A stretch of 64,000 nt of DNA from Entoloma clypeatum. Taxonomy: Eukaryota; Basidiomycota; Agaricomycetes; Agaricales; Entolomataceae. Made by a program: the position numbers and the translations under genes. The stretch is from contig OY751488.1 of NCBI GenBank assembly GCA_963565915.1, forward strand, positions 1,364,001 to 1,428,000, in the 5' to 3' direction. The notes beneath the pieces were generated by a model. That model had not been told where the DNA came from and made no database searches. It worked only from the letters and a program-made list of their open reading frames with translations. This document shows positions 10,601-21,747 of this stretch, in pieces (position 1 is the stretch's first letter; every line of letters begins with the position of its first letter).

Positions 10601-12715
10601 ATCCCCCACTGGCTCTGACAAATCGATATGAACAATTGCCTATAGACTCTTATATACATAAAGACACTGTAAATTCTTGGTTTCAAAGCTTACAGACGCA
10701 GCAGTTACATATAATAAAATAATATTAGACAAACCCAAAAAGGTAAAAACTCAAAAAAATAGCACAGATGAATCAGACTTAGATACACTTGTAAATTATA
10801 TCATTGGGGAGCCCTCGGCAATGAGGCTTGGTTTGTCCCCTACAGATGAATGCTTAATTCCCTGTTGTGATGAATGAGATAACTTATCTAGGCAAACGGA
10901 CTCTATGGGGGAACCATCTTTTATTCGATCCGCTTCTTTGGAAAAGGAGCTTATGATGGAAATCATGCTGGAAACGTTGCAGGATAAACACACCTTTGAT
11001 GTCAATGCATTATTAGACTCAGGGGTGACAGAAATGTTCATTGATCTGGACTTCGCCAAAAAGAACAACATTAAATTAAGGGAACTACCTTTTCCTATTC
11101 GGATCTACAACATTGATGGCACGCTTAACCAAGGAGGTTCGATCATGCATGAAGCAGTCATGGCTATGCAATATAAAGAACACATGGAAATAGCAGTGTT
11201 TGAAGCATGCAACCTAGGGAAAGCTAAGATTATTGTTGGACAAACTTGGCTGAAACGCCATAATCCGGAAATCGATTGGGAAAAAGCGGAAATTAAGCTA
11301 TTGAGATGTCCAGAGGAATGTGGCATGCACAGAACACATTATTTAAATAAAATGGCAAGAACCAGATGGGGTGGAAGAATTGAAGAAGTAATAGAGGGAA
11401 ACGAGGAAGAAGTGGAAGAGAAAGTGATCCATATGCTCAGGACAGCTAAAGAAGAAACCTCAGGAGAAACACCGGTGGAGCAGGCAGTCCCTCAGAAATA
11501 CCACAAATATTTATCAGTCTTTGAAAAGAAAGTGTTGGAACGGTTACCAGTCAGAAAGCCATGGGATCATGCCATAGACCTAAAGCCAGATTTTGTATCA
11601 AAAAAGGCCAAAGTCTATCCCTTATCACCGGATGAAAGGAAAGAAGTATCTGAATTGGTAAATGATCACTTGCGCAAAGGATATATCTGACCTACCAAGT
11701 CACCGCAAACCTCGCCAGTATTCTTTATACCTAAAAAAGATGGAAAGAAAATTACTGACACATTAATAGCTGGACTATTCACAATAACTATCCACTCCCA
11801 TTGATTCCAAAATTAATCAATAAATTAAAGGGAAAGAAAAGGTTTACCAAGATGGATCTCAGATGGGGATACAACAATGTGCACATCAAGGAAGGAGATG
11901 AGTGGAAGGTGGCATTTACAACCCCGGATGGAGCCTTTGAACCAACAGTTATGTTCTCTGGATTAAATAATTCTCCAAGCACTTTTCAAGCTATGATGAA
12001 CAATATATTTAGAGACTTGATTGATCAGGGAGACGTAGTTATCTACTGTATATCGACGATATATTGATAGCAACTGAAGGAGAAAAAGGACACAGTGAAA
12101 TCATGGAGGAAATTCTAAAAAGATTATGGGAGAACCACTTATTCTTAAAACTGGGAAAATTTTTCTTTGACAGAGATGAAATAGAGTTCTTGGGGTTAAT
12201 TATTGGAAAAGACGGAATTTGAATGGATCCTTCAAAAGTAGACACTATCAAACAATGGCCAAGACCAATGAAGGTCAAGGAAGTCTAGTCATTCCTAGGA
12301 TTGGCCAATTTCTATTGGAGATTCATCAAGTGGCAGGGCCATTACATAAATTAACAAGGAAAGAAACAATCTGGAATTGGAAAGAAGAACAGGAGGATGT
12401 GTTTAACACGCTAAAGAAATTATTTACGGAAGCACCCATATTGGTATCCCCTGATCCAGATCAGAGATTAAGAGTAGAATCAGATGCATCAGACTTCACC
12501 ACTGGAGCGATTCTATCTATGGAATGTGAGGATGAGAAATGGAGGCCATGTGCCTTTCTATCTAAAGGATTGAATGATGTGGAACGAAATTATGACATAC
12601 ACAATAAAAAAATGCTGGGCATAATTTGAGCGCTGGAAGCATGGAGACACCACCTTGAAGGAGCCAAACATGAGGTCGAGATCTGGACCAATCATAAAAA
12701 CCTCGAGTACTTCAT

Positions 12716-13845
12716 GCAGGGACTAGTGATGGACAAGGGTACACAAAACCCTCAGGGTTTCGGTGAAGGGTAAGGGAGGGTAAGGGTGAGGATCAGAATT
12801 TCTTACCCTCCAAAACCCCGCACCGTTCGGATGGGTTTGGAGGGTCACATGATGTTTGGTTGAGCCAAACAATCAACAATCAACAAGTTGAAGTTGAAGT
12901 TGATACTTTTATCCCCCCTACTCATGCCCAACGGCCCCTACACGTGTCAACTCACGCCCACTTGTGTCGACTCATGCCCACTCTTGTCAACTCACACCCA
13001 ACGGCCCCCCCTCATGCATAACAGTCCCCCTTCTTGCCCAACGGTCCCCCGTCCTGCCTAATGGCCCCTACTCGTGTCGACTCATGCCCAACGGAGTCGA
13101 CCCATGCCCAATGGCCCCCCCTTCGCGCCCAATGGCCCCTACTTGCATCAACTCATGCCCAACAGCATCCAACAGCCGCCCTTCATGCCCAATGGCTCCC
13201 CCTTCGCGCCCAACAGTCCCCACTCACGCCCAATGATCCCCCATCATGCCTAACAGCCCCTCTTCATGCCCAACGGCCCCTACTCATGTCAACTCATGCC
13301 CAACAGCGTCCAACGGCCCCCCTTCATGCCCCCCTGTCACGTCTAATGACCCCCCTTCACGCCCAACGGCCCCCCTTCATGCCCAATGGCCCCACTCACA
13401 CCCTCTTGCCTAACAGCCCTCACCATTCCCCACCCTCCCATACTCGTCCACTGCCACCACCTACCTGTCTGCCAAATGGTGCGGGAGGTGAAGGCAGTGG
13501 CTAGAGAAGGGGAGATGGGCTGGGAGGTCCACGGCAGGGTGGGTGTAGTATGCGAGAGCACTGGGACGCGACGTTACACGCGCATGAGGAGTGAGGAGGG
13601 TCGCGCGTGCACCCCCACAAGCTCTGTGATGGCGCGCGGCGCGCAGACAGGCTGCGTAGCACCAAGGGTGTCTACCCTTGTGTGCTGTCCCACGGGTATT
13701 CTGTACCCCCGCATACCCTCAAAAGCCCTCACCCATAGGTGAGGGTTTTCCTTACCCTTGACGAGGGGGTACGGTTTTTCAAGGGTAGGGGTACAGGTAC
13801 AGATTTTTTACCTGCGGGTTACCCCTGTCCATTACTAGCAGGGAC
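12716..13845. mobile_element. hAT-type MITE with 8-bp target duplication
   Basis: The element is 12724-13837 (1114 bp). It has terminal inverted repeats TAGTGATGGACA and TGTCCATTACTA and a perfect 8-bp target duplication GCAGGGAC (12716-12723 and 13838-13845). Both features are typical of the hAT superfamily. No transposase is encoded. Removing it rejoins the RNase H sequence of element E. The subterminal regions are rich in GGGTA/AGGG runs and the middle is a C-rich minisatellite. Confidence 0.88.
12920..13440. repeat. C-rich minisatellite inside the MITE
   Basis: Irregular repeats of CATGCCCAACGGCCCC-like units, about 16-31 bases each, with variants such as CGTGTCGACTCATGCCCAACGG. Long open frames here come from the repeat and are not genes. 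Confidence 0.75.
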
Positions 13846-14678
13846 AAAAGCTTAATTGCAGACAAGCACGCTGGCCGTTGTATCTAACATGTTTCAATTT
13901 CAAATTAATACACAAGACTGGCACCTCAATGGGAAAGGCGGATGCCCTTTCGAGAAGGGTTGATCATAGAAAGGGGGTGGAGAATGACAATGAAGACGTA
14001 ACATTATTGAAACCAGAATACTTCCATTTGCGAGCAATGGATTGAGGTCACAAACTTATTGATGGAGAAGAAAGTAAACTATTAAAGCACATCAGGGATG
14101 CCAAGAAGTTTGACGAACAAGTGTTGAAAGCAGTGGAAGAGTTAAAGAAAACAAATACCAAAACATTGCGCCCAGATGAATGGCACGAAGAGCAGGGACT
14201 CTGGTTACATAGAGGAAAGGCCCTATACCATAACAAAAATTATTTCATCAAATGCTGTAGAACTTAAAATACTGAAAAGTTGGAAAATCCACCCAGGTAT
14301 CAATGTATCATGGGTCCAGTGATTGAAAGAACCACTATTTAAATTTCAAAGGGTGCAAGCACCAAATCCCATAGTTATCAATGGCAAAGAGGAGTACAAT
14401 GTCACTAAAGTTATTGACTCAAGGTTGAAGAGAGGAAAGCTGGAATATTTAGTGCAATGGGAAGGTCTGACTCCAGATCACAACATGTGGGAACCCGAGC
14501 ATCATCTAGAATATTCACAAGAATCAATTGAAGACTTCTATAAACTAAACCCGAATGCTCCCTGGCACTTACACGCAAATATCTTCGAAGGATTGGAATT
14601 TAAACTTTATGAAAATTTCACAGACACCCCTGATGACATCATATCTCACCTGGAAGTCGAGATCTAGAAAGGGGGTAA

Positions 14679-15098
14679 TGTTATGATCATACTTTCACTT
14701 TTCATCTAATCTAATCTAATCTAATCTTATCTATATCATATCGCATCTTATCTTCATCATATCATATCTCATCATATCTATGGCTGCGCGATACATGTAC
14801 ACCACATGTATTACAGTATATAAGTAGCCCACTTTCTCTTGACTATTGTGTGAGAGAATGCTGCAGAGTACCATATGGTGCTGTGGAGTGCCATATGATA
14901 TGAGTCAGATAGAAGTGAACAGATATCAGAAGTAGGAGGTAGCAGATAGAAGCAGGACCAAGGTGGAATGAGGTAAGACCAAGGTAAGGATGAGTAATAG
15001 ATAGAAGATAGCAGATAAGGATATCAGACAGAAGCAGAGCAAGTCGGAACATGTATCTAAGAAAACAAGAAGTTAATGTGTGAGATCTATGGATAACA
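14679..15098 (+). repeat. 3' LTR of element E (420 bp)
   Basis: Starts TGTTATGATCATAC after the polypurine tract GAAAGGGGGTAA and ends ATCTATGGATAACA. It contains ATCTA-type short tandem repeats at 14706-14735 and a TATATAA box at 14817. No second copy is in the window, so the right border is inferred from the terminal CA and the AACA ending. Confidence 0.65.
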
Positions 15099-15508
15099 GA
15101 AAAGAAAAGGCTGGATGACTGGAAATGATGATGAGGTTGTCGAGGTAGACACCAATCTGTAACACTAACACTGTATCACACATATCCACCCACCTCCTGA
15201 AATAATCATGAGCAGCCCCGTACTGCACAAACACAGAGAGAAGACACTTTACTTCGGGCCAAAGGCGGAGGGTCAAGAAGATATGGCAAAATCCCAAGTA
15301 TGAAAGAACTCTCTACTTGGGATTCGACTCAGACTGACATGGGCAGAGGTGGAACACACTCTGGCCCAAATGTGGAGAGTCAAGACACACCTGTTTGGCA
15401 AAGTCTTGAAGGTCAACAAACTATGATTGAGTTCCAAGCCCTCCGCAGTTGGTGCTGCTGGTCCAACAACTCTCCGCATGATGCATCCAATCAGCAGGTT
15501 CTTGCAGT
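15099..15508 (-). pseudogene. Possible reverse transcriptase fragment
   Basis: On the minus strand the stretch GVYLDNLIIISSHP near 15140-15180 resembles the RT catalytic strand (YxDD), with the second Asp replaced by Asn. The preceding block AAHDYFRRWVDM fits the helix before it. Too short and decayed to assign to a family. Confidence 0.3.
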
Positions 15509-16061
15509 TGTTACACTTTTTCACCCTCTTCCTATGCATCTTCACATGACCCCTCAACCCTTGATCCTTATCCAATCCCGTTTCACTCAACCCCGATGAC
15601 CCTGGGACATGTGTCCCCTCTATCAGCATTATGACTCACAATGATTCAGACTATTCCCCTTGTAGACACATTTTCACTTATTATCTCTGACTCATGGCCT
15701 TGAGGCCTTATCTCTGACTCCTATGCCACAGCCCCCTTGAAACATTTATCTAACCAATGGCCTATTTAGCTTCTGCACAGCATCTATCTATTTAAAGCCA
15801 TAGGATAACATATATAAGACTTGTAACCTTAGAGTAGAGGTCCTTAGCTTGACCTAGGCAATTAACACTTACCTGTCTTATCTGGAACACTCTCAAACTA
15901 AGTGCCTTGCGAGGACTTACCTCTGCTGAACCGAACCAAGTCGTCCTCTTGAGGAACTCATTGATTGACCAAGTCGACCTACCGAGGGACTTGTTGTGGA
16001 ACCAGTTTGAACCCATGTGATCCGATCTTTGGACTTGTTGTTGTAGGCTACCGCCGTAACA
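15509..16061 (+). mobile_element. Solo LTR of family A (TSD GCAGT)
   Basis: 553 bp, starting TGTTACACTTTTTCACCC and ending GCCGTAACA, flanked by a perfect 5-bp duplication GCAGT (15504-15508 and 16062-16066). It includes the TATATAAGAC box and the TTAGCTTGACCTAGG start region of the family. It most likely arose by LTR-LTR recombination of a full element. Confidence 0.92.
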
Positions 16062-16066
16062 GCAGT

Positions 16067-17199
16067 CACATGCACATTTCCACCATCAAGTCTTCTGCCA
16101 TGGCTGGTGAATACTGATGTGGGTCATTAGTGAGTGTCAAGGCTGGGGGACATGTGGTGCTTATATCGGCCATTGATGGCAATGGAGGGTATAGGAATGT
16201 TGGATGTCAAACACAGTGGGTGGGACATAGGCATCAAAGCAGGTGCCGAGACATGCATCATGCATACCTTGCCCTGCTCTGTGGCCAGGTTTTGGTAGGT
16301 GTGAAGGGGTCAAATGTTCTGTCATCAATGGAGGTGCATGGAGTCCGCTTGTGGGCCTATGCCTTCCAAAACTCCTTGAGTTCTTCTACCACACCTCCTT
16401 CTCTTCTCTCCTGGCCTTCGAGCACCTCAGGGAGTGGTGCAACTGTAATGCCACTTCATCAAGGGATAGTGATGTAGCTGTTTTGTCTCATTGATGGTGA
16501 GGCAGTGTACAGCTGCCTCATACAACAATTATCGAGGGAACTACTAGTGGGTTTAAGGCTGGTATACTGACAACAGGCACCTATCATTTGACTGACATCA
16601 ATGTTCAGATAATGTGGCCTTCTTGTGGGCTAGCATCCGCCTGGCATCAGGGTATAACATAGCTGCCCCAAGGTCATAATGTACAGTTGAGACTATCCTG
16701 CATAGGTCTTGAGGCATCGGAGGAGGCAAGGCAAGTACCCAAAGGTCATTGTTGATGAAGTGTCAAGGTTGAGGCAACCAAAGAGGGGGCGAATTGAAGG
16801 GCATGCAGATGTTGTCAATGATGGCTTGAGGCAACAGAGGAGGGATGAGAGATGGGATGCCAGGGACTACTACCTGGCAGAATGTCCCTCGCCCATGACG
16901 AGCTCGAGGGGAGAGAGTAAGGACAAATGCGGACTGTGGAAAAGCTCCAACTGTGTTACACAGTCGTCATTCATCGGCAACAAATGTGGTTCTGTGGGGC
17001 TGTGCACTGGGTGTGCACTGGCACCTGCACACTTGCGGCTGTGGATCAGTCACTTCCTGGCAAGAAACACCGCTTGAGTAGGATTGTTCCAGCTGCACCA
17101 TGTCTCCCACCACCTCACAGTGTTGTCAACAACACGAGACGACTGTCCCAACTGCACCATGCCACTGATCACCCATCATTGATGACAACATGATGCGAG
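16067..17199. other. No supported gene
   Basis: Many repeated GATGG/TGAGGCA-type words but no frame with recognisable content. Some open frames exist on both strands; none shows motifs or plausible splice structure that I can support. Confidence 0.4.
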
Positions 17200-17430
17200 A
17201 TGACTGTACCACCTGCACCAGAAAGAGACGGACTCCAGAATGATTTGGATGCCTGGTACGAAGCTGCAGTTACAGCTGACAGGAACTGGCATCACAATCA
17301 TGATCATGTCTTTTGGGACAAACAATACGGCAGAGGATCAGAACCCTCCAAAGACAAAGGCAAGGCCCCAGAACGATTGTCAAACACCAATCAGAAACCT
17401 CTTTTTTTTTTCTTTTTCTTAAACACCTGA
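17200..17430 (+). pseudogene. gag fragment
   Basis: An open frame containing DLDAWYEAAVTADRNWHHNH, which resembles the segment of gypsy gag just before the nucleocapsid region. It is preceded by unrelated sequence and ends in a T-rich stretch directly before the D-family LTR at 17452. A relic. Confidence 0.4.
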
Positions 17431-17451
17431 TTTATATTCCAGGGCTCAATC

Positions 17452-17941
17452 TGTAAGGGCAACCATCTGATTTCCTTAGTCTGACTCCTCCAAAACCTCC
17501 GACTTGTCCTCCGACCCTCCGACCATTGTGGTATATCAATTATTTATATCACTATACTTTACATTTCCTTTCTTTTCCATCTCTTTCAACACTCCAACCT
17601 CCAACAACCTCTGACCATACTCCGCATCGGAGTGCACATCGGAGCGATGATTTATACCACCACATGCACACTTCTGATTTACATATTCTGTTCCTATCCC
17701 TGCTCCTGATATTTGTTGTATTTCAACATTCCTCTCCTCATTTCCAATTCTTATCATCTATATAGCTGCCTAGCTTGCGAGGGAATCCTCAGAACTTTCT
17801 CTTTGGATTTCCCTTGCAAGGTATGCCTTGTATTGCACTTCGTAGAGTCTAATTTAACTTTGGATTTCCCTTGCAAGTCATCCGACATCGGAGTCACTTC
17901 TGAGCACTTTGGAGTTGTTGGATTGTAAGGTCACCCTTACA
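17452..17941 (+). repeat. 5' LTR of a family D element (490 bp)
   Basis: Ends are TGTAAGGGCAACC and GGTCACCCTTACA. It has a TATATAG box at 17759 and the presumed RNA start region AGAACTTTCT at 17791-17800. Many CTCCGAC words occur near the left end. It matches, inverted, the LTR material at 60637-61400. Confidence 0.85.
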
Positions 17942-17943
17942 GT

Positions 17944-17953
17944 AGAAAGTTCT
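17944..17953 (+). promoter_or_regulatory. Self-priming primer-binding site, family D
   Basis: AGAAAGTTCT begins two bases after the LTR end and is the exact reverse complement of 17791-17800, which lies 32 bases downstream of the TATA box start. This is the layout of Tf1-type self-priming. No tRNA 3'-end complement (TGG start) is present. Confidence 0.7.
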
Positions 17954-18129
17954 CTCTAAATGGACCGGGTACAAATTGAACCATTGAAGCCATTCCGTGC
18001 TTCAGAGTTGATAACACGGACTCGAGTCCGCCCTCCTCCAATTCCAGTACATCCGACACCCCTTCCGATCCCTCTTCCCACAGTTCCGCCTACCACTCTG
18101 TAACTGGTGACTCCGTATCACACATAGAA

Positions 18130-18333
18130 ATGGACGACCCCAAACAGCTTGCTGCACTCAAATGTGAGTTCCAGAAACACTGCCAAACCCTCACCAACAT
18201 TACTGCTCAACTGAAACAACTTATCCATGCTGCTATTCCACCTGTTGTTCCAGAACAGTTTGCAGACAATCATGCTAGGATCTATTGGGCACTTTCCTTC
18301 ATGAAGAGTAGATGTGCTGCCATCATGGAATAA
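18130..18333 (+). pseudogene. Family D gag N-terminal fragment
   Basis: A 67-codon frame: MDDPKQLAALKCEF, then PPVVPEQFADNHARIYWAL and SFMKSRCAAIME. The ADNHARI block is the usual start of the capsid region in fungal gypsy gags and recurs, decayed, on the minus strand at 61600-61690. The frame stops here and the rest of the element is absent. Confidence 0.55.
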
Positions 18334-18399
18334 GAGGAAGCCTGGATTGTCCAGATGTAAATTATCATTGGTCACAATTTTGTTGCTTACATCTACTCA

Positions 18400-19120
18400 A
18401 ATATATTCTCTGGAAACTGAATAGCTAATTGGCACCCAATGATATGTGAACATCTGAAGTCATAAGTATGCTTACAGTGTCAAAAGATGTCAAGTACATA
18501 GGAAAGCCATCCCTTGAGAGGTCTAGCATTGGCATCACATTGTTACTTGAATATTATACTTGATGATTGAATAACTAGTTGACATTTGATTATATGTGAT
18601 GATTTGGAGTTGTAACTATGCTTTCAATGTTGAAAAATGCAAAGTAAGTCAGAGAGCCAACCTTGGATGAGATTAGCATCAGTATTCTATTGTTACATAA
18701 AGATCTTATCTGACAATTGAATGGCAGATTGGTACTTGAAGATCTAGAGTCATAAGTATGCTTTCAAAGTTGGAAAATGTAAAGCAAGTAAGAAACTTGA
18801 CTGGGATGGGATTAGCATCAGTACCATGCTGCTAAATGAAGATCATATCTGACAACCAAGTGACAGGTTGGTGTTCAATGATATGTTCAAAGCTGGAGCC
18901 CTAAGTTTACTTTCAAATTTTAAAAGAAGCCAGCCCTGGGTAGAACCAGCATCACTACCATGCCAGCACACAATGACCATACCTGACAATTAAACAACAG
19001 TATGTTTTTAATGTTGAAAGATATAAAGCAAGTAAAAAAGCCAGTCCTGGACAAGATTGGCACTGGTGTGATATGGAAACATGAAGGCCATATCTGATAT
19101 TTGAATGACTAGTTTATCAT
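18400..19120. repeat. Degenerate tandem repeat, about 140-bp unit
   Basis: About five diverged units, marked by AGTCATAAGTATGCTTTCAA-like words near 18460, 18605, 18750, 18900 and 19000. Each is followed by AAAGCAAGTAAG and GATTAGCATCAGTA words and a CTGACAATTGAATG word. AT-rich and without coding potential. Confidence 0.6.
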
Positions 19121-19829
19121 GAATTTATCACCTGGAACCCCACCTTTCATCATCTCCCAAATATCTCACTCAATTCTCACTCTATAGATACCAAACTTGA
19201 GATACTGCCTAGTACCATCCCTAACATATTCCAGATGTCTTTTGGGTGTCAATGTTATAGCAAGGATGAAAAACAGGGACTTGTCACACAAGTTGCAGAC
19301 TGCTGTTTCAACAGCCTGTCATCAGTCACCTGATGAACAAGGTGGTCTTTCTGGTGCAAAGTATGTGTAATGCAACCGAAAGGAGACCCAACCCATTGGA
19401 CATCGCCGTCGTCGCACCCGCATAGCTGTGCTGGGCATTATCCAAGCTCTGCAGGCTGCATCTTCGCTTCTGTAGCTTGATCAGAAGTACAAGTAGCCTC
19501 AAAACATGATTAAAACACCGATCCCAGCTCAATAACAGGCAGAATATGAGGAAGCAGCTGAGATCATAGGTTATCAGTATTTTCATGCCAAATTTGGGAA
19601 GTCATGCTAGTTCTGTGATCAGTATTATATAAAATGACCATCAAACCTTATTAAGTATATCCAACAATTCAGACAAATAAGGTATAGACTGGAAGTAGTG
19701 ATTGCCTTAATATTCTTGCTCTGCAGTTTGGAAGGTGGGTTGGCCGAAGGTTCTGCCCTGACACCGAATTGATTCCGCACATCCGACGTCAACACAAGAG
19801 AATGCCTTGGTGTTCAAGAACATAAGTTG
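19121..19829. other. No supported gene
   Basis: AT-rich sequence with short decayed frames only. Confidence 0.4.
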
Positions 19830-20395
19830 CATTCAACAATTGGAGCTCTGACGGCTGATCAATGATCTTGTAGAGACCCGGCAGAATTAGAGGCCGTACC
19901 AGGATATTGCCTGTGGGTAAAAAGATTTGATTTGGTCAGACAAATTGAAGATAAGGCAACGATGGGACACACCAAGAATTTCTACCATTCCTGTTGGAAA
20001 GGGATGGGCTTACAAGCCTACTGACATTTGGGGACAATGGAAAATGCATATCATGAAACCTGTACAAATGATCATGCATGTTGGTTTGTTTGCCAATCGA
20101 TAAAAGAGAAAAAAGATACATACACCATGGCCAACAAAGTGCAAGAACAGATCCTATACACAGTGCATACCATCATAATGCCGGCGAGGGAGCACATTTT
20201 GCAGGGCGTCATTAAAGTGCGAGGCGGTGCGGATGAGAGATATCCGTGGTTGTCGATGGTTGTTCAAAGTTGTGTTCATATTTCAAACTCCACTGACACG
20301 AACATAGGTGTTTCATTGACAATACTTACTTAGTATGGACTATAAGAAGGGTGCTGGCACCGCCTCCCACAACAAACCAAATCAATGTCAATTGT
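19830..20395. repeat. Segment repeated in inverted orientation at 55868-56433
   Basis: Both copies contain a frame with YTMANKVQEQILYTVHT. They are collinear over about 565 bases (for example GTTGTGGGAGGCGGTGCCAG on opposite strands). At this copy it lies just beyond the 3' end of the Plavaka gene and could be its untranslated or subterminal region. Confidence 0.65.
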
Positions 20396-21747
20396 CATTG
20401 CAGTAATAGTCATCCATCTCTTCCTCAGACTCCACCATAGAATCTTGATCAGATTCATCTGGCTCAGGCTCTCCATCATCTGATCCCTCTCCATCTTCAT
20501 CATCAACTTTGTGTCCAAGAATATCATCTTCCACGAGTAGGCCTTCCATGGGGAAATTGTCAGCCTCTACGCTTTCTGTGTCGTCCCCATCCTCGGGCTC
20601 CTCGTTGCTAGCAGCAGCACTAGACGTTCCCGGATTGTCCAAACCCCGGATGTGATCTTGTTCATCCCCGGTGTGAGCATACGCATGCCCGACTCCCTCG
20701 CCCCAATGATACCTCATGCCCATATCACGGTCTGCAAATCCTTTTCCTAACAGTGAATATCTTAGTGATATAACGAGATCAGAGACTCACCGATTCACAT
20801 AGTAGACTTTCCAGTCCTGCTTCAATTGGGCTTTCTCCAAAAATCCGGTTTCAGGTTCTTCCTCGGAAGCTAAGCGTCCTGTCTTGAAACATGGAATAAT
20901 GTGACAACCCCTCAATATCTGTGCTGGGTCAAGAAAACCCAAAGAATCTTCGCCTGAAATAATCGGAAAATACACCTCATCGAGCCTTTGACGTACCCAG
21001 CTTCCAGCCTTCCTCAACTCGTACCATCATACTCATAAGAACTCCATTCGACGGGGATGTAAGTCACGATTGCCTTGCCCAGCATAGACAATGTTGGTGT
21101 GAAAAATGCCGAGGACCCTTGCATAACAAAAAGGATGACCTTTAGATAGAGAAGCAATCTTTGGATTGAGCATCATTATGTCCGATCATTGATGTCCAGG
21201 GTTGATGACATCGTCCGCTCGTTGCATGTCGTACGTCGTACTTAACGCACATGGTCTTATACGTAAATATGTGATTATGTCTAAATTGAACTCTTGCCCA
21301 GTCGTCAGGGGTGGAAGGATCCAAAGATATCCCCTCTTGCACCAGGGTGACTTGGATGCGGGACCAAAGGTGTTTCTTGAGTTCTGGAATAAAATTCTGC
21401 ATAGACTTGTCAGCAATGAGAGCAGGATGGATTTGCACTCTTCTACCTTGACTGCAGTGTCCCCTTCATGTTGTTTGACAAATAGACCGACATCTTGGGG
21501 AAATTCTGTCTTTACGATGATATGATGAACTTCTGGGTCTCGGGATGATGCTGTATTGTCCTTCAACACTTGTAGCGGATTAAGAGAGTTTTGGGCTCAG
21601 ATTCTTCGGATTCTAGCCTGCCGTCGTTCAATTTCTGCCAATTGTTTGGTATACGCCTTATGATCTGTTCTTGCATAGTTTGACTTTGGTGTCCTGTGTT
21701 CGAGTTTGCCCTATGCTGCCATTGAACATTCTGGTCAGCTGGTTGAA

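Larger units (their letters stand above)
10905..14667 (+). pseudogene. E pol remnant with chromodomain
   Basis: Protease motif LLDSGVTEMFID at about 11010 and VGQTWLKRHNPEIDWEK at about 11235. RT begins near 11500 (KPWDHAIDLKP), is broken by TGA at 11688, and continues with MDLRWGYNNVHIKEGDEW. The catalytic YIDD lies at about 12050, reached after a one-base shift. RNase H is at 12440-12715 (ESDASDFTTGAIL) and is interrupted by the MITE; the tail resumes at 13846. The integrase catalytic core is missing: the spacer before integrase runs at about 14255 straight into the integrase C-terminal part and a chromodomain (EEYNVTKVIDSRLKRGKLEY, LVQWEGLTPDHNMWEPE) ending at 14667. Confidence 0.8.
9414..15098 (+). 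mobile_element. Ty3/gypsy chromovirus, family E (relic)
   Basis: A gag, pol, chromodomain and 3' LTR in order, with no recognisable 5' LTR. It is split in the RNase H region by a hAT-type MITE (12724-13837) and has lost nearly the whole integrase core near 14255. It is the only copy of this family in the window. Confidence 0.8.

Noticed and set aside
12724..12800. GGGTAAGGG-type runs as a sign of a telomere
   Set aside because: They lie within a TSD-bounded element in the middle of a retrotransposon and occur at both of its ends.
12964..13742. Three long open frames rich in Pro, Ala, Thr and Gln
   Set aside because: They overlap in different frames and are produced by the C-rich minisatellite inside the MITE.
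16130..17193. Overlapping frames of 80-120 codons
   Set aside because: They lie in different frames over each other without recognisable content or consistent splice sites.
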